From NCBI GenBank assembly GCA_019694895.1, contig JAIBBA010000018.1, forward strand, positions 1 through 35,024: a stretch of 35,024 nt of DNA, given 5' to 3'. The stretch comes from Chitinophagales bacterium. Lineage in GTDB: Bacteria > Bacteroidota > Bacteroidia > Chitinophagales > BACL12. The translations under genes were made by a program, and so were the position numbers. This document shows, in pieces, positions 9,073-17,922 of this stretch. The notes beneath the pieces were generated by a model. That model made no database searches and was not told the DNA's origin. It saw only the letters and a list, made by a program, of their open reading frames with translations. Within the stretch, counting starts at the first letter, position 1; every line of letters begins with the position of its first letter.

Positions 9073-11307
9073 TTGCCAAAACAGCAAACACATAACACCA
9101 AAGCTGTTCGATTTCCTACCGACTTCGAATTATTTTTCCGCATATCCGCTGATGTGATGATGGTATTGGATATTGACGGGAAAGTAATTGATTTCAATAA
9201 TGCTTACGAGCGCATTTCAGGATATACCAGAGAGGAATTGTTTGCACTCAATGGCGGCTGGGATCTTATACTCCAAGATGATCTTCCGAAATTGTATGAT
9301 TTGTTGAGTACATTTTCAAAGGATAGAAGTGAGGTGCTAAATTTCACTTTGCGCAAGCGTATGAAAAATGGCACTATTAAAACTATTTCGTATGATGCCA
9401 TTTTAAATAAAATCACCAATCATATTTATGCTATTGGTCGCGACATCACCAATATCATGCAACAGGAGCAAAGAATGGAGGATACGCAATCGCGCCTTCA
9501 GTTTTTCTTTGATCATGCGTTGGATGGCATGAGTATTATTGTTGACGGCAAATATCAGATGGTGAATAATGCTTTTATGCGCATTTTCGGATGCAGCTCG
9601 CCGGAGGATGTTGTTGGCAGAAATTTTCTTGATTTTGTTGATTCCGAGTTTAAAGAAAAGGTTGGACGCATTGTAGAAACCAACTCCGACGAATTATATA
9701 CTTCCCGCATCATTCGCATAGATAGCGGTGAAGCAAGAAACGTTGAGGTGACCGGAAAAACAATTCAACATCACAATCAGAAAGTACGCATTTCAGTAGT
9801 GCGTGATCTTGACGACCGTCGGAATTTACAAGCATTGGTGAAAGCCGGAGAGGAGCGATTTAAAACTGTATTTAACAACGCCGCTTTAGGGATAGTGCTC
9901 ACTGATTTTGCAGGAAATATTGTTGAATCGAATTACACCTTCATGCAAAGGCATGGTTATACATGGGATGAGATCAGAAATACACAATTCTGTGAATTAT
10001 TTCATGAAGAGGATAAGCCGGGAGTAGTGCGGTATATGGAAGCATTGCGCAATGGTCAGATTGAAAATGCATTCGTTGAAAAGCGATTAATTACAAAAAA
10101 CGGCGTTGTAGCTTGGTCGAAAATGACCTGCAGTACAATGGTAGGTGCACATGGCGAAACACTATTATTATCATTACTGGAAAATATCGATAGTCAGAAA
10201 CGCAGTGAGCAGGCATTGATAGAAAGCGAGGTGAAATTCCGCGCCATATATGAGAACTCCCCAATGGGTATTGTAATTACGGCAGCACCCGGTGTTATTA
10301 TAGATGCCAATCCGGCATTTACCAAAATGATGGGTTATAGTGATACGGAATTATTTAATCTTCCAATTATCGACTTAGTGCATCCTGCAGATGCCATTAG
10401 CTCAGGTAACTGGCTCCAAAAAATATATAAAAATGAAATCCCGCATTACTCCATAGAAAAGCGCTTTGACCGCAAGGACGGCACTTCATTCTGGGCACGG
10501 GAGGTGATGTCGAATATGTTCAGCATAGGCAGCATTAGTTTATCTGTTGCTATCATAGAAAACATTGAAACTCAAAAGCGCACTGAAGAAGCGCTCGAGC
10601 AAAAGAATATTGAACTTACCAATACCAATCAGGAATTAGAGCATTTTGCTTATGTAGCGTCTCACGACTTACAAGAGCCTTTGCGTACCATTACCAGTTT
10701 CATTCAAATTTTAGACAAACGTTATCGCAATAGTTTGGATGAAGATGCCGGTCAATTTATCGGATTTATTGTTGATGGTGCCAAGCGCATGCAAACACTC
10801 ATACATGACCTGTTAGAATACAGCAGGGTAAATCGCTTCAACACACAGTTTGAAAAAGTGGATCTCAACGATGTTTTTCATGGTGTCAGTTCAGCATTGA
10901 AAGACAAAATTGAAAATAACGACGCATTAGTGATGGCAGAACAGTTGCCAATAGTAACCGGAAATCGGATTCAGCTTACACAGGTATTTCAAAACCTGAT
11001 CGACAATGCCATCAAATTCAAAGCCAAGCGGCGCAAACCGGAAGTTGTTGTAAGCGTAATCGAACATGCCAATAATTGGGAATTAATTTTTGCCGACAAT
11101 GGGATTGGCATCAGTCAGGAATATTTTCAGCGCATCTTCATCATCTTCCAGCGTTTGCATACATTAGAAGAATATACCGGAACAGGAATAGGTCTTGCCA
11201 TCTGCAAAAAAATTATCGAGCGTCATGGCGGAGAGATTTGGGTAAATTCAAAACCGGGAAAGGGAACAAGCTTTCACTTTACACTTTCGAAACATGTGGT
11301 GCATTAA
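9073..11307 (+). CDS. Multi-PAS sensor histidine kinase, no cognate regulator nearby
   Basis: A 744-residue kinase without membrane segments, so probably cytosolic. It has four PAS domains beginning near residues 17, 141, 261 and 387 (recurring GKVIDFNNAYERISGY-type motifs and PAC ends), then a short coiled linker (about 505-525). The HisKA domain carries the phospho-acceptor His531 in ASHDLQEPLR, and the HATPase domain shows the N box NLIDNAIKF, G1 ADNGIGIS and G2 GTGIGLAICKK. The start is TTG at 9073: there is no ATG in frame before the first PAS domain, and the next ATG (about 9154) would cut into it. No response regulator gene is adjacent. The signal sensed is unknown; stacked PAS domains usually bind small ligands or sense redox or light. 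Confidence 0.92.
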   Translation: MPKQQTHNTKAVRFPTDFELFFRISADVMMVLDIDGKVIDFNNAYERISGYTREELFALNGGWDLILQDDLPKLYDLLSTFSKDRSEVLNFTLRKRMKNGTIKTISYDAILNKITNHIYAIGRDITNIMQQEQRMEDTQSRLQFFFDHALDGMSIIVDGKYQMVNNAFMRIFGCSSPEDVVGRNFLDFVDSEFKEKVGRIVETNSDELYTSRIIRIDSGEARNVEVTGKTIQHHNQKVRISVVRDLDDRRNLQALVKAGEERFKTVFNNAALGIVLTDFAGNIVESNYTFMQRHGYTWDEIRNTQFCELFHEEDKPGVVRYMEALRNGQIENAFVEKRLITKNGVVAWSKMTCSTMVGAHGETLLLSLLENIDSQKRSEQALIESEVKFRAIYENSPMGIVITAAPGVIIDANPAFTKMMGYSDTELFNLPIIDLVHPADAISSGNWLQKIYKNEIPHYSIEKRFDRKDGTSFWAREVMSNMFSIGSISLSVAIIENIETQKRTEEALEQKNIELTNTNQELEHFAYVASHDLQEPLRTITSFIQILDKRYRNSLDEDAGQFIGFIVDGAKRMQTLIHDLLEYSRVNRFNTQFEKVDLNDVFHGVSSALKDKIENNDALVMAEQLPIVTGNRIQLTQVFQNLIDNAIKFKAKRRKPEVVVSVIEHANNWELIFADNGIGISQEYFQRIFIIFQRLHTLEEYTGTGIGLAICKKIIERHGGEIWVNSKPGKGTSFHFTLSKHVVH

Positions 11308-11310
11308 TAA

Positions 11311-11337
11311 AAATGTTGCTTAATAAGCAGGACATTT
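11311..11337. terminator. Candidate bidirectional terminator between convergent genes
   Basis: AAATGT-TGCTT (11311-11321) pairs with AAGCA and ACATTT (11325-11329, 11332-11337) around loop AAT, with a 2-nt bulge. It sits between the histidine kinase stop and the end of the PorP/SprF gene, overlapping the latter's last codon and stop. There is no strong T-run, so terminator function is uncertain. Confidence 0.35.
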
Positions 11338-12321
11338 CAATGGATCTTTTTTTCCGGTATTGCCGAACACATAAGCTGCTGCGATTTCCAACCCACCCAT
11401 AGTGCTGCTGGCAGTGCGCAGTTTCGACAAGTTAAAATCGTAGCTTACCGATGCCGTAAAATTGTCGGCAATAAATCCGCCGCATAGCCATGCTGCATCG
11501 CCATAGCGGTACCACGCACCAATGAATATGGCGTTATTAATATTGCCTTCAACATCCATAGGTATACTGATATTACTTCCCGCAATGACTTCAAGTGCAC
11601 TCTTTTGGGTGCTCACATATACCTGTGGTTGAAAATTGGCTACACCAGCAGTAGCGAATGAACCACCTGCCGTAGCCGTGAACTTGATACCCAATTCATT
11701 GGTTTCGCCAAAAAAAGATTCATTTGGTTTATTAATATGCGATGCAGAGGCGCCAACAAAAATGCGTCGACCTTCATATGGTAAAATTGTCAGCATCGCA
11801 CCGATATTAATATCCGGGTAATTTATAGTAGTTGTAGAAAATGTTTCATTGGAAATTGTACTGGTATCAAATTCAAAGCCATCCCACTGCGTGTCAAAAT
11901 ACAATTTCGATATATCAATAGTTTTTTGCACCATGCCTCCTGAAATTCCGACAGCAAAGCGAACAGCGTCGTGTTCGGTGTAGCCGATATGATATGCTGA
12001 AGACAGATATAATTTATTTGTAGTAAGTGATCCATCGCCGGCTACATCGGTAAGTGCAGCCAAGCCGATTCCAAAGCGATTAACTGCCTTTTTAGGTTGA
12101 ATACCTGCATCTGCATATGCGGAAAAAGTGCGGTATGGAATGGTAACACTACCCCACTGATCGCGATAATTTAATCCGATACGTGCAGATCCGATAAAAT
12201 TTCCTGTGTTTGCAGGATTTACAAGAATTGGTGCGGCAAAAAATTGAGAAAAATGTATATCCTGCGCATAGGTGACACTTGCACACAAACAACAGATCCA
12301 AAATGCCACTACACGTTTCAT
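11320..12321 (-). CDS. PorP/SprF family type IX secretion-associated outer-membrane protein
   Basis: A 333-residue outer-membrane beta-barrel protein of the PorP/SprF family, which helps deliver type B sorting-domain substrates through T9SS and hold them at the surface. Signal peptide 1-19 ends in VTYA. The family opening (DIHFSQFFAAPILVNPANTG, then RIGLNYRDQWG) is exact. Internal motifs include SSAYHIGY and the late strand TASVSYDFNLSKLR. The start codon overlaps the stop of the upstream giant protein as ATGA, implying translational coupling. That pairing of a CHU_C/type B protein with a SprF-like partner is known for SprB-SprF of Flavobacterium johnsoniae, so this protein is probably the dedicated partner of its neighbour. 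Confidence 0.92.
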   Translation of the reverse strand: MKRVVAFWICCLCASVTYAQDIHFSQFFAAPILVNPANTGNFIGSARIGLNYRDQWGSVTIPYRTFSAYADAGIQPKKAVNRFGIGLAALTDVAGDGSLTTNKLYLSSAYHIGYTEHDAVRFAVGISGGMVQKTIDISKLYFDTQWDGFEFDTSTISNETFSTTTINYPDINIGAMLTILPYEGRRIFVGASASHINKPNESFFGETNELGIKFTATAGGSFATAGVANFQPQVYVSTQKSALEVIAGSNISIPMDVEGNINNAIFIGAWYRYGDAAWLCGGFIADNFTASVSYDFNLSKLRTASSTMGGLEIAAAYVFGNTGKKDPLKCPAY

Positions 12322-15300
12322 CTGATCAATGTTATATTTCCTTGTAGATTAAATGGATTTCCATCTGCAAATGTGCCGCTAAGCACATACACGTATACTT
12401 CCATTTCTTGTTGCGCATTTCGATATGTGCCGTCCCATCCGACCTGATAATCGTCTGTTGAAAATACTAATTCACCCCATCTGTTAAATACTAAAAATTG
12501 CATATCGGCAATCCCGAATCCCATAACAAACAATACATCATTGACGCCATCGTTATTCGGTGAAAATGCGTTTGGAACACCTATGGCGCCTTGTGCTTCA
12601 GCGACAACTTCTCTGCAATAAACATCAGAACATCCATTTGAATTAGTTGCTGTGAGGCATACCTGATAAGTACCCAACTCGGTAAAAATATGCTTGCCGT
12701 TCACTTCGGTTGAAGTTCCTCCATCGCCAAAATCCCATTCGTAAGTTACGGCGTTGGTGCTGAGATTAGTGAATGTGACAGTTGTATTTTTAATGATGTA
12801 ATACGGGTCGTCATCGAAATATGCAACGGGCCAACCATCAATTACAACTATTTGTGTTACGGTATCCGGAATGCCGCAATTAAGCATGATCAGAGAAACT
12901 TCATAAGTACCGGCAACGGTATAAGTATGTGTAACAACCTCCCCTGAATCGATGGTGCCATCACCCAATATCCATAAATATTGATCGCTGCCGGTAAAGC
13001 TTGCCGTAAATGTTGCATCAACGGGGAGGCAACCCAATGCTTCGCTTACAAAGCCGGTATTAAATTCAAATAAATAATTGAACGTAAGACTAAATGTATC
13101 TACACCATTACAACTAAAAGGATCTGTAACAATCAAGGTGACAGTATAAGAACCCGGGTCGAAATAGGTATGCGATGGATTGATGAGTGTTGATGTGGTT
13201 CCATCACCAAAATCCCACAGGAAAGTAGTTGTAGGCAACAAAAATCCTATTGTTGTAAAAGTTGCAATCAGGCTATCGCAATTTTCAACGGAAGTATATT
13301 CAAATTCCGCCGACAATGAATCGGCCAGCACTTGTACTTCGAGATATGCGGTATCTGCGAGATTACACGAATTCGAATCGATAACGATCAACATTACATC
13401 GTATGTACCAGGGTCGAGGTAAATGTGACTTGGCTCGAAAGCATTTGACACCGGTGAACCGTCGCCGAAATCCCAGATATAATCTATAGCATCAGAACTC
13501 GTATTGATGAATGAAACATCAAAAGGAGCACAACCAATAAAAGATGGGTCAGCAGCTGCGCTCGCATATATACCTCCAACATTTAAATCAATTCTGGCAA
13601 CACCCAGGTTACATAAAAAGCTTCCGTTCGTTTCGCTCCATGCACCTGCAGTTGTTGGAAAGTCATCTAAACCCCAGCAACCGGCGCAAACTGCCTGATA
13701 AATTGCACCGGATTTATCGAATCTGCTTGTGCCACCATCTACGTGCTCAGGGCTAGATGGTCCGCCAAAATAGGATGCAAATAATAGATCGATGGCATTT
13801 TTTGAAACGATAAAGAAATAAAAATCATCGCCATCTGTTGTTGACTGAATAGCATCAGGGGTTATTGTCATTCCTGACGTGGTACCTGTTGCAAAATTAT
13901 ACCCTTGATTCACAGAACCACCCCAACCTGAAACATATACATTCTCACAATCATCAACCAAAAATGCGGAAGGAGAAATATTAATTGCTGAGCCTCCTGA
14001 ACCAAAAACCATAGAATAAATTACCGCACTTAAATCTGACTCCAGTTTGGTGATGAATTGTTTTCCACCTGCTTCGGTATACACGCCCGGCGTTACAGTC
14101 CAGGTACCTTTTGTTTGACCGGTGATATAAATATTATCCGCTTCATCTGTTTCAACAAAAAACACCTGATCATAATTATTGGTGCCGGCAAATGTAGCAT
14201 CGAGAATGGCGCTGCCATCTGCAGCAATTTTCGCAACCCAACCATCTGTAACACCACCTGAGTATGTGTTATCCCACGAACCTGCAGTAACCGGGAAATC
14301 ACTACTTGCGGTTCCGCCGCATACCACCGGTTGACCAAGACTATTAATTTTCATTGAATAAGCCCCATCTTCCTGGTTTCCGCCAATAAACGAACTCCAT
14401 GCAAGGGTGGTTAGCGATGGATTAAATTTAAATACTATACCTTCCTGATCGCCGCCTAATGTTGTTTGAAATGCGCCGGGCGTTGTAGGGAAATTTGAAC
14501 TTATTGTACTACTTGCTACATATACATTGTTGGCGTCGTCTATAATTACTTCACCGCGCGCAAAATCTCCATAATTATATTGTGTGCTCAAACCTGTTGC
14601 CAGATTCATGCCATCATTTGATGTTCCGCCAATGTATGTTGATGCCAATAAATTTGTTCCATCGGCACTTAGCTTGGCAACATAAATATCGATACCTGAA
14701 GAAAAATTCACGATGCCATCAACTGTTACACCTGCGCCGCCATTAAATGTATTATCATATGCTCCGGCAGTGATTGGGAAATCGGCACTACCTGTAGTAC
14801 CATAAATAATCAATTCACCGGTTACGGTTGCAATTAAACTGTGTGGCAACTCGGAACTATTTCCTCCTAAATATGTGCTATAAATAAGGTCAGTTCCATC
14901 AGATGTGAATTTCGATATACTAATATCAACAGTTCCACCCTGATAACTGGTCATATATGCGCCTACGGTGATTGGATACCCTGTTCCGAAAGCTATACCT
15001 CCACCGAATAAATTTCCATCCTCATCATAAGTAGCAGTATATCCCCAGTTGTCGGCACTTGATCCTGTGTAAGAAGCAAATACTAATTCCGGGTCAATAA
15101 TCAGTTCGTAATTCTTATTGTAATTCCCTTCAACTTCGAAATGCACCTGATTGCCATTAACAACGAAATTGCATTTAATTGCAATAGTGCGGCCACCGAT
15201 TTTTTGATATGCATAAGGTTGCATTTCAACAATGGTGTCAATTGAAGTTACCAGATACAGATTCCCATCTGCCGCAATTACCTCTATTAATCCATCATAC

Positions 15301-15854
15301 TGAATTTGAATATCTTCAACTTTCGCACCGGGCTTCACGATGAAATCATATTTCATATTTTCACCTGAGGTATAGACCTTTATGTCTATTCCCTGATACA
15401 GCGATTGATAGGTTACATCGTTATATGCATAAGCCTGATGTCCCCATTTCGAAGGATCGTTTCCTAATAAATACGAGTAATATTCTTTTGATTTATTTCC
15501 CGTTGCAAACTGTACTTGCTCATTCGCATCTATAAATTGCATGCGATAAGCGTGTCGATGAATTTCAGGCACAGGAGGTGTTGGTTCATTAGGACTCAAA
15601 TGGGCATGACGTGCTTCCATCAGGTCGCGCGAGTCAACAAGGTCGAAAGTGAATGCTGTTGGCTCGAGGTAAACGGAATTTCCCTGAAACTCGCCTTTAA
15701 AGTGTACCTGTTCAGGCCATTGAGATTTGTTTTCAATAAATTTTATGGGTTGTGCATGCGGCACCTTGACTTGTTGGGCACACACATTCCTATTGCCTGT
15801 TGCCGACAGCAATGTCATGATGAGGAGCCATATGTAGTAACGTGCCGATTTCAC
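12318..15854 (-). CDS. Giant DUF7948/SBBP/PKD surface protein with T9SS type B sorting domain
   Basis: A 1178-residue secreted protein. I start it at GTG 15854, which gives a clean signal peptide (KSARYYIWLLIMTLL core, cleavage after NVCA); the longer frame begins at TTG 15896, inside a possible promoter. Order of domains: a DUF7948-like region (KFIENKSQWPEQVHFKGEF onward, about the first 230 residues), a block of SBBP beta-propeller repeats (units such as FPITAGAYDNTFNGG), four PKD domains with WDFGDG motifs (the third reads WILGDG), and a final 88-residue gliding-motility-associated type B domain (PNAFSPNNDGVNDVLFV, NRWGELVF). Such proteins are exported by T9SS and act as surface adhesins or scaffolds. 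The stop overlaps the downstream PorP/SprF gene by ATGA. Confidence 0.9.
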   Translation of the reverse strand: MKSARYYIWLLIMTLLSATGNRNVCAQQVKVPHAQPIKFIENKSQWPEQVHFKGEFQGNSVYLEPTAFTFDLVDSRDLMEARHAHLSPNEPTPPVPEIHRHAYRMQFIDANEQVQFATGNKSKEYYSYLLGNDPSKWGHQAYAYNDVTYQSLYQGIDIKVYTSGENMKYDFIVKPGAKVEDIQIQYDGLIEVIAADGNLYLVTSIDTIVEMQPYAYQKIGGRTIAIKCNFVVNGNQVHFEVEGNYNKNYELIIDPELVFASYTGSSADNWGYTATYDEDGNLFGGGIAFGTGYPITVGAYMTSYQGGTVDISISKFTSDGTDLIYSTYLGGNSSELPHSLIATVTGELIIYGTTGSADFPITAGAYDNTFNGGAGVTVDGIVNFSSGIDIYVAKLSADGTNLLASTYIGGTSNDGMNLATGLSTQYNYGDFARGEVIIDDANNVYVASSTISSNFPTTPGAFQTTLGGDQEGIVFKFNPSLTTLAWSSFIGGNQEDGAYSMKINSLGQPVVCGGTASSDFPVTAGSWDNTYSGGVTDGWVAKIAADGSAILDATFAGTNNYDQVFFVETDEADNIYITGQTKGTWTVTPGVYTEAGGKQFITKLESDLSAVIYSMVFGSGGSAINISPSAFLVDDCENVYVSGWGGSVNQGYNFATGTTSGMTITPDAIQSTTDGDDFYFFIVSKNAIDLLFASYFGGPSSPEHVDGGTSRFDKSGAIYQAVCAGCWGLDDFPTTAGAWSETNGSFLCNLGVARIDLNVGGIYASAAADPSFIGCAPFDVSFINTSSDAIDYIWDFGDGSPVSNAFEPSHIYLDPGTYDVMLIVIDSNSCNLADTAYLEVQVLADSLSAEFEYTSVENCDSLIATFTTIGFLLPTTTFLWDFGDGTTSTLINPSHTYFDPGSYTVTLIVTDPFSCNGVDTFSLTFNYLFEFNTGFVSEALGCLPVDATFTASFTGSDQYLWILGDGTIDSGEVVTHTYTVAGTYEVSLIMLNCGIPDTVTQIVVIDGWPVAYFDDDPYYIIKNTTVTFTNLSTNAVTYEWDFGDGGTSTEVNGKHIFTELGTYQVCLTATNSNGCSDVYCREVVAEAQGAIGVPNAFSPNNDGVNDVLFVMGFGIADMQFLVFNRWGELVFSTDDYQVGWDGTYRNAQQEMEVYVYVLSGTFADGNPFNLQGNITLIR

Positions 15855-15877
15855 GATTATTCGGTTTGTTCCTTGAG

Positions 15878-15908
15878 CAAAAAAACGCCATTGCAACAGA
15901 GGTTACAA
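15878..15908 (-). promoter_or_regulatory. Possible promoter for the giant surface protein
   Basis: On the minus strand, TTG (15908-15906), 20 nt and TTTTTTTG (15885-15878) fit the consensus with one mismatch in the -7 box. If real, the transcript starts downstream of the TTG at 15896 and supports the GTG start at 15854. Confidence 0.35.
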
Positions 15909-15954
15909 CGACAGATTTTTGCGACTTTCGCCACAATACCACTTTAAAAATACT

Positions 15955-15978
15955 AAAAAGCGTCGGATATTCTTCCGA
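15955..15978 (-). terminator. Weak terminator after glmS
   Basis: On the minus strand, TCGGA (15978-15974) and TCCGA (15967-15963) form a 5-bp stem with a 6-nt loop, followed shortly by TTTTT (15959-15955). The stem is short, so this is tentative. It lies about 100 nt after the glmS stop. Confidence 0.35.
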
Positions 15979-16080
15979 ACTCGTGGCTCAATCCTGCCTA
16001 AAAAGCACCTTTTCAGCCATAATAGCACGAAAAAGCACTAAAAATGAGATGTTTCTGACCGAATTTGGGTTGTATGAGAC

Positions 16081-17919
16081 TTATTCTACCGTTACAGATT
16101 TGGCAAGGTTACGCGGTTGGTCGACATTGCGGCCGAGCATTACTGCGATATGATAAGCCAACAATTGCAAAGGCACAACGCTGAGTAAAGGGGTAAGTGC
16201 CTCTTCCGTTTCAGGAATGCGGATCACGTGTTCTGCCATTGTTTCGATTACATTATCGTTTTCAGAAATGATGGCAATGATGCGTCCTTTTCTTGCGCGT
16301 ATCTCTTGAATATTACTTACGATTTTGTCATGTGCACTCATATTGGTAGCCATTACCACAACCGGCATGTTCTCATCGATGAGTGCGATGGGACCATGTT
16401 TCATTTCCGCAGCGGGATAACCTTCAGCATGAATATATGATATCTCTTTAAGTTTCAACGCACCTTCCAGCGCCACCGGGAAATTATATCCGCGACCGAG
16501 ATAAAGGAAATTATGTACGTTTTGGTATTCTTCAGCTATCTGTTTGATATGGTCATTCGCTTCAAGCACTTGTTTTACCTTTTCAGGTATTTTACTCAAT
16601 TCAACAGTAAGCGATTGATATTTACTTTCGGTAATAGTGCCTCTTTTTCTGGCAATGGCAAGTGCTATTAGTGTAAGTACAGTAACCTGCGCGGTGAATG
16701 CTTTGGTACTGGCAACACCAATTTCCGGACCAGCATGCGTATATGATCCTGCATGTGTTGCGCGCGGAATGCTGGAACCCACTACATTACAGATGCCGAA
16801 TATTGTTGCACCTTTTGATTTTGCCAATTCAATTGCAGCAAGTGTGTCGGCAGTTTCACCACTTTGGGAAATAGCCACAACAATATCGTCTTCGGTGATA
16901 ACAGGATTGCGATATCGGAATTCAGAAGCATATTCCACTTCTGTTGGTATACGCGCAAGATCTTCAAATAAATATTCGCCAACAAGTCCTGCATGCCAGC
17001 TTGTTCCGCAACCAATGATGATGATGCGTTTGGCATTAACGAGTTTCTTTTCATATTCTTTAATACCTCCCATCACAATAGCATTGCGTGAACCTATCAA
17101 ACGACCACGCATGGAATCTTGAATAGAATTTGGTTGCTCGTAAATTTCTTTCAACATATAATGATCATATCCACCCTTTTCAATCATATCCAGTTGCATT
17201 TGCAATTCCTGCATATAAGGGGTGATATTTTCATTATGTATGGTAATAATTTCTAATTCTTTATTTCTGCGAACGATGGCAATTTCTTCATCATTCAAAT
17301 ACACCACGTTGCGTGTGTATTCAATTAAGGGACTGGCATCAGAGGCAACGAATGTTTCATTATCGCCCACGCCCACCACCATAGGAGATGATTTTCGTGC
17401 TGCGATAAGCATATCAGGTTCATCTTTCGAAACGATGACAATGGCATATGCACCAACAACCTGATTTAGTGCTACACGTACAGCTTCAACAAGATCTAAT
17501 TTCTCGTTGATTTGAATATCTTCTATCAGGTGGATGAGTACTTCTGTATCGGTATCGGAAAGAAATTTGTGACCCCGCTTACTTAATTCTGTTTTCAGCG
17601 GTGCGTAATTTTCGATGATGCCATTGTGGATGATGGCCAGGTTTCCGCTTTCGCTGATATGCGGGTGGGCGTTGCGCGTATTAGGTTCGCCGTGAGTTGC
17701 CCAACGTGTGTGACCGATGCCAAGAGTGCCTTGCGTATTTTGATCTTCGCAAACTTTCTCAAGCTCCGATACTTTCCCTGCAATCTTATATACTTTCAGA
17801 TCGCCATTGATCAATGCTACTCCTGCACTGTCATAGCCGCGATATTCGAGGCGATGCAGGCCTTTGATCAGAACCGGATATGCTTCACGGTGTCCGATAT
17901 AGCCAACGATACCACACAT
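16081..17919 (-). CDS. glmS: Glutamine--fructose-6-phosphate aminotransferase (isomerizing)
   Basis: A 612-residue cytosolic enzyme making glucosamine-6-phosphate from fructose-6-phosphate and glutamine, the first step to UDP-GlcNAc for peptidoglycan and LPS. The start MCGIVGYIGHREAYPVLIKG exposes the catalytic Cys2 after Met removal; the glutaminase domain follows (LHRLEYRGYDSAG, GIGHTRWATHG). Two SIS sugar-isomerase domains (about 285-424 and 455-595) contain CGTSWHAG, SQSGETADT and LGRGYNFPVALEGALKLKE. The C-terminus PRNLAKSVTVE is the conserved end. It starts 3 nt after the DUF4270 gene stop, so it is the last gene of a tight operon. No glmS ribozyme is expected or seen. Confidence 0.97.
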   Translation of the reverse strand: MCGIVGYIGHREAYPVLIKGLHRLEYRGYDSAGVALINGDLKVYKIAGKVSELEKVCEDQNTQGTLGIGHTRWATHGEPNTRNAHPHISESGNLAIIHNGIIENYAPLKTELSKRGHKFLSDTDTEVLIHLIEDIQINEKLDLVEAVRVALNQVVGAYAIVIVSKDEPDMLIAARKSSPMVVGVGDNETFVASDASPLIEYTRNVVYLNDEEIAIVRRNKELEIITIHNENITPYMQELQMQLDMIEKGGYDHYMLKEIYEQPNSIQDSMRGRLIGSRNAIVMGGIKEYEKKLVNAKRIIIIGCGTSWHAGLVGEYLFEDLARIPTEVEYASEFRYRNPVITEDDIVVAISQSGETADTLAAIELAKSKGATIFGICNVVGSSIPRATHAGSYTHAGPEIGVASTKAFTAQVTVLTLIALAIARKRGTITESKYQSLTVELSKIPEKVKQVLEANDHIKQIAEEYQNVHNFLYLGRGYNFPVALEGALKLKEISYIHAEGYPAAEMKHGPIALIDENMPVVVMATNMSAHDKIVSNIQEIRARKGRIIAIISENDNVIETMAEHVIRIPETEEALTPLLSVVPLQLLAYHIAVMLGRNVDQPRNLAKSVTVE

Positions 17920-17922
17920 GTT

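Noticed and set aside
15516..16153. Two plus-strand open frames (143 and 103 codons) across the end of the giant surface protein and the gap before glmS
   Set aside because: They overlap its signal-peptide region and the glmS end, have no motif and no promoter; probably random.
16637..17122. 161-codon plus-strand open frame inside glmS
   Set aside because: It lies fully within a certain gene on the opposite strand and shows no family features; a long antisense frame is expected from codon bias.
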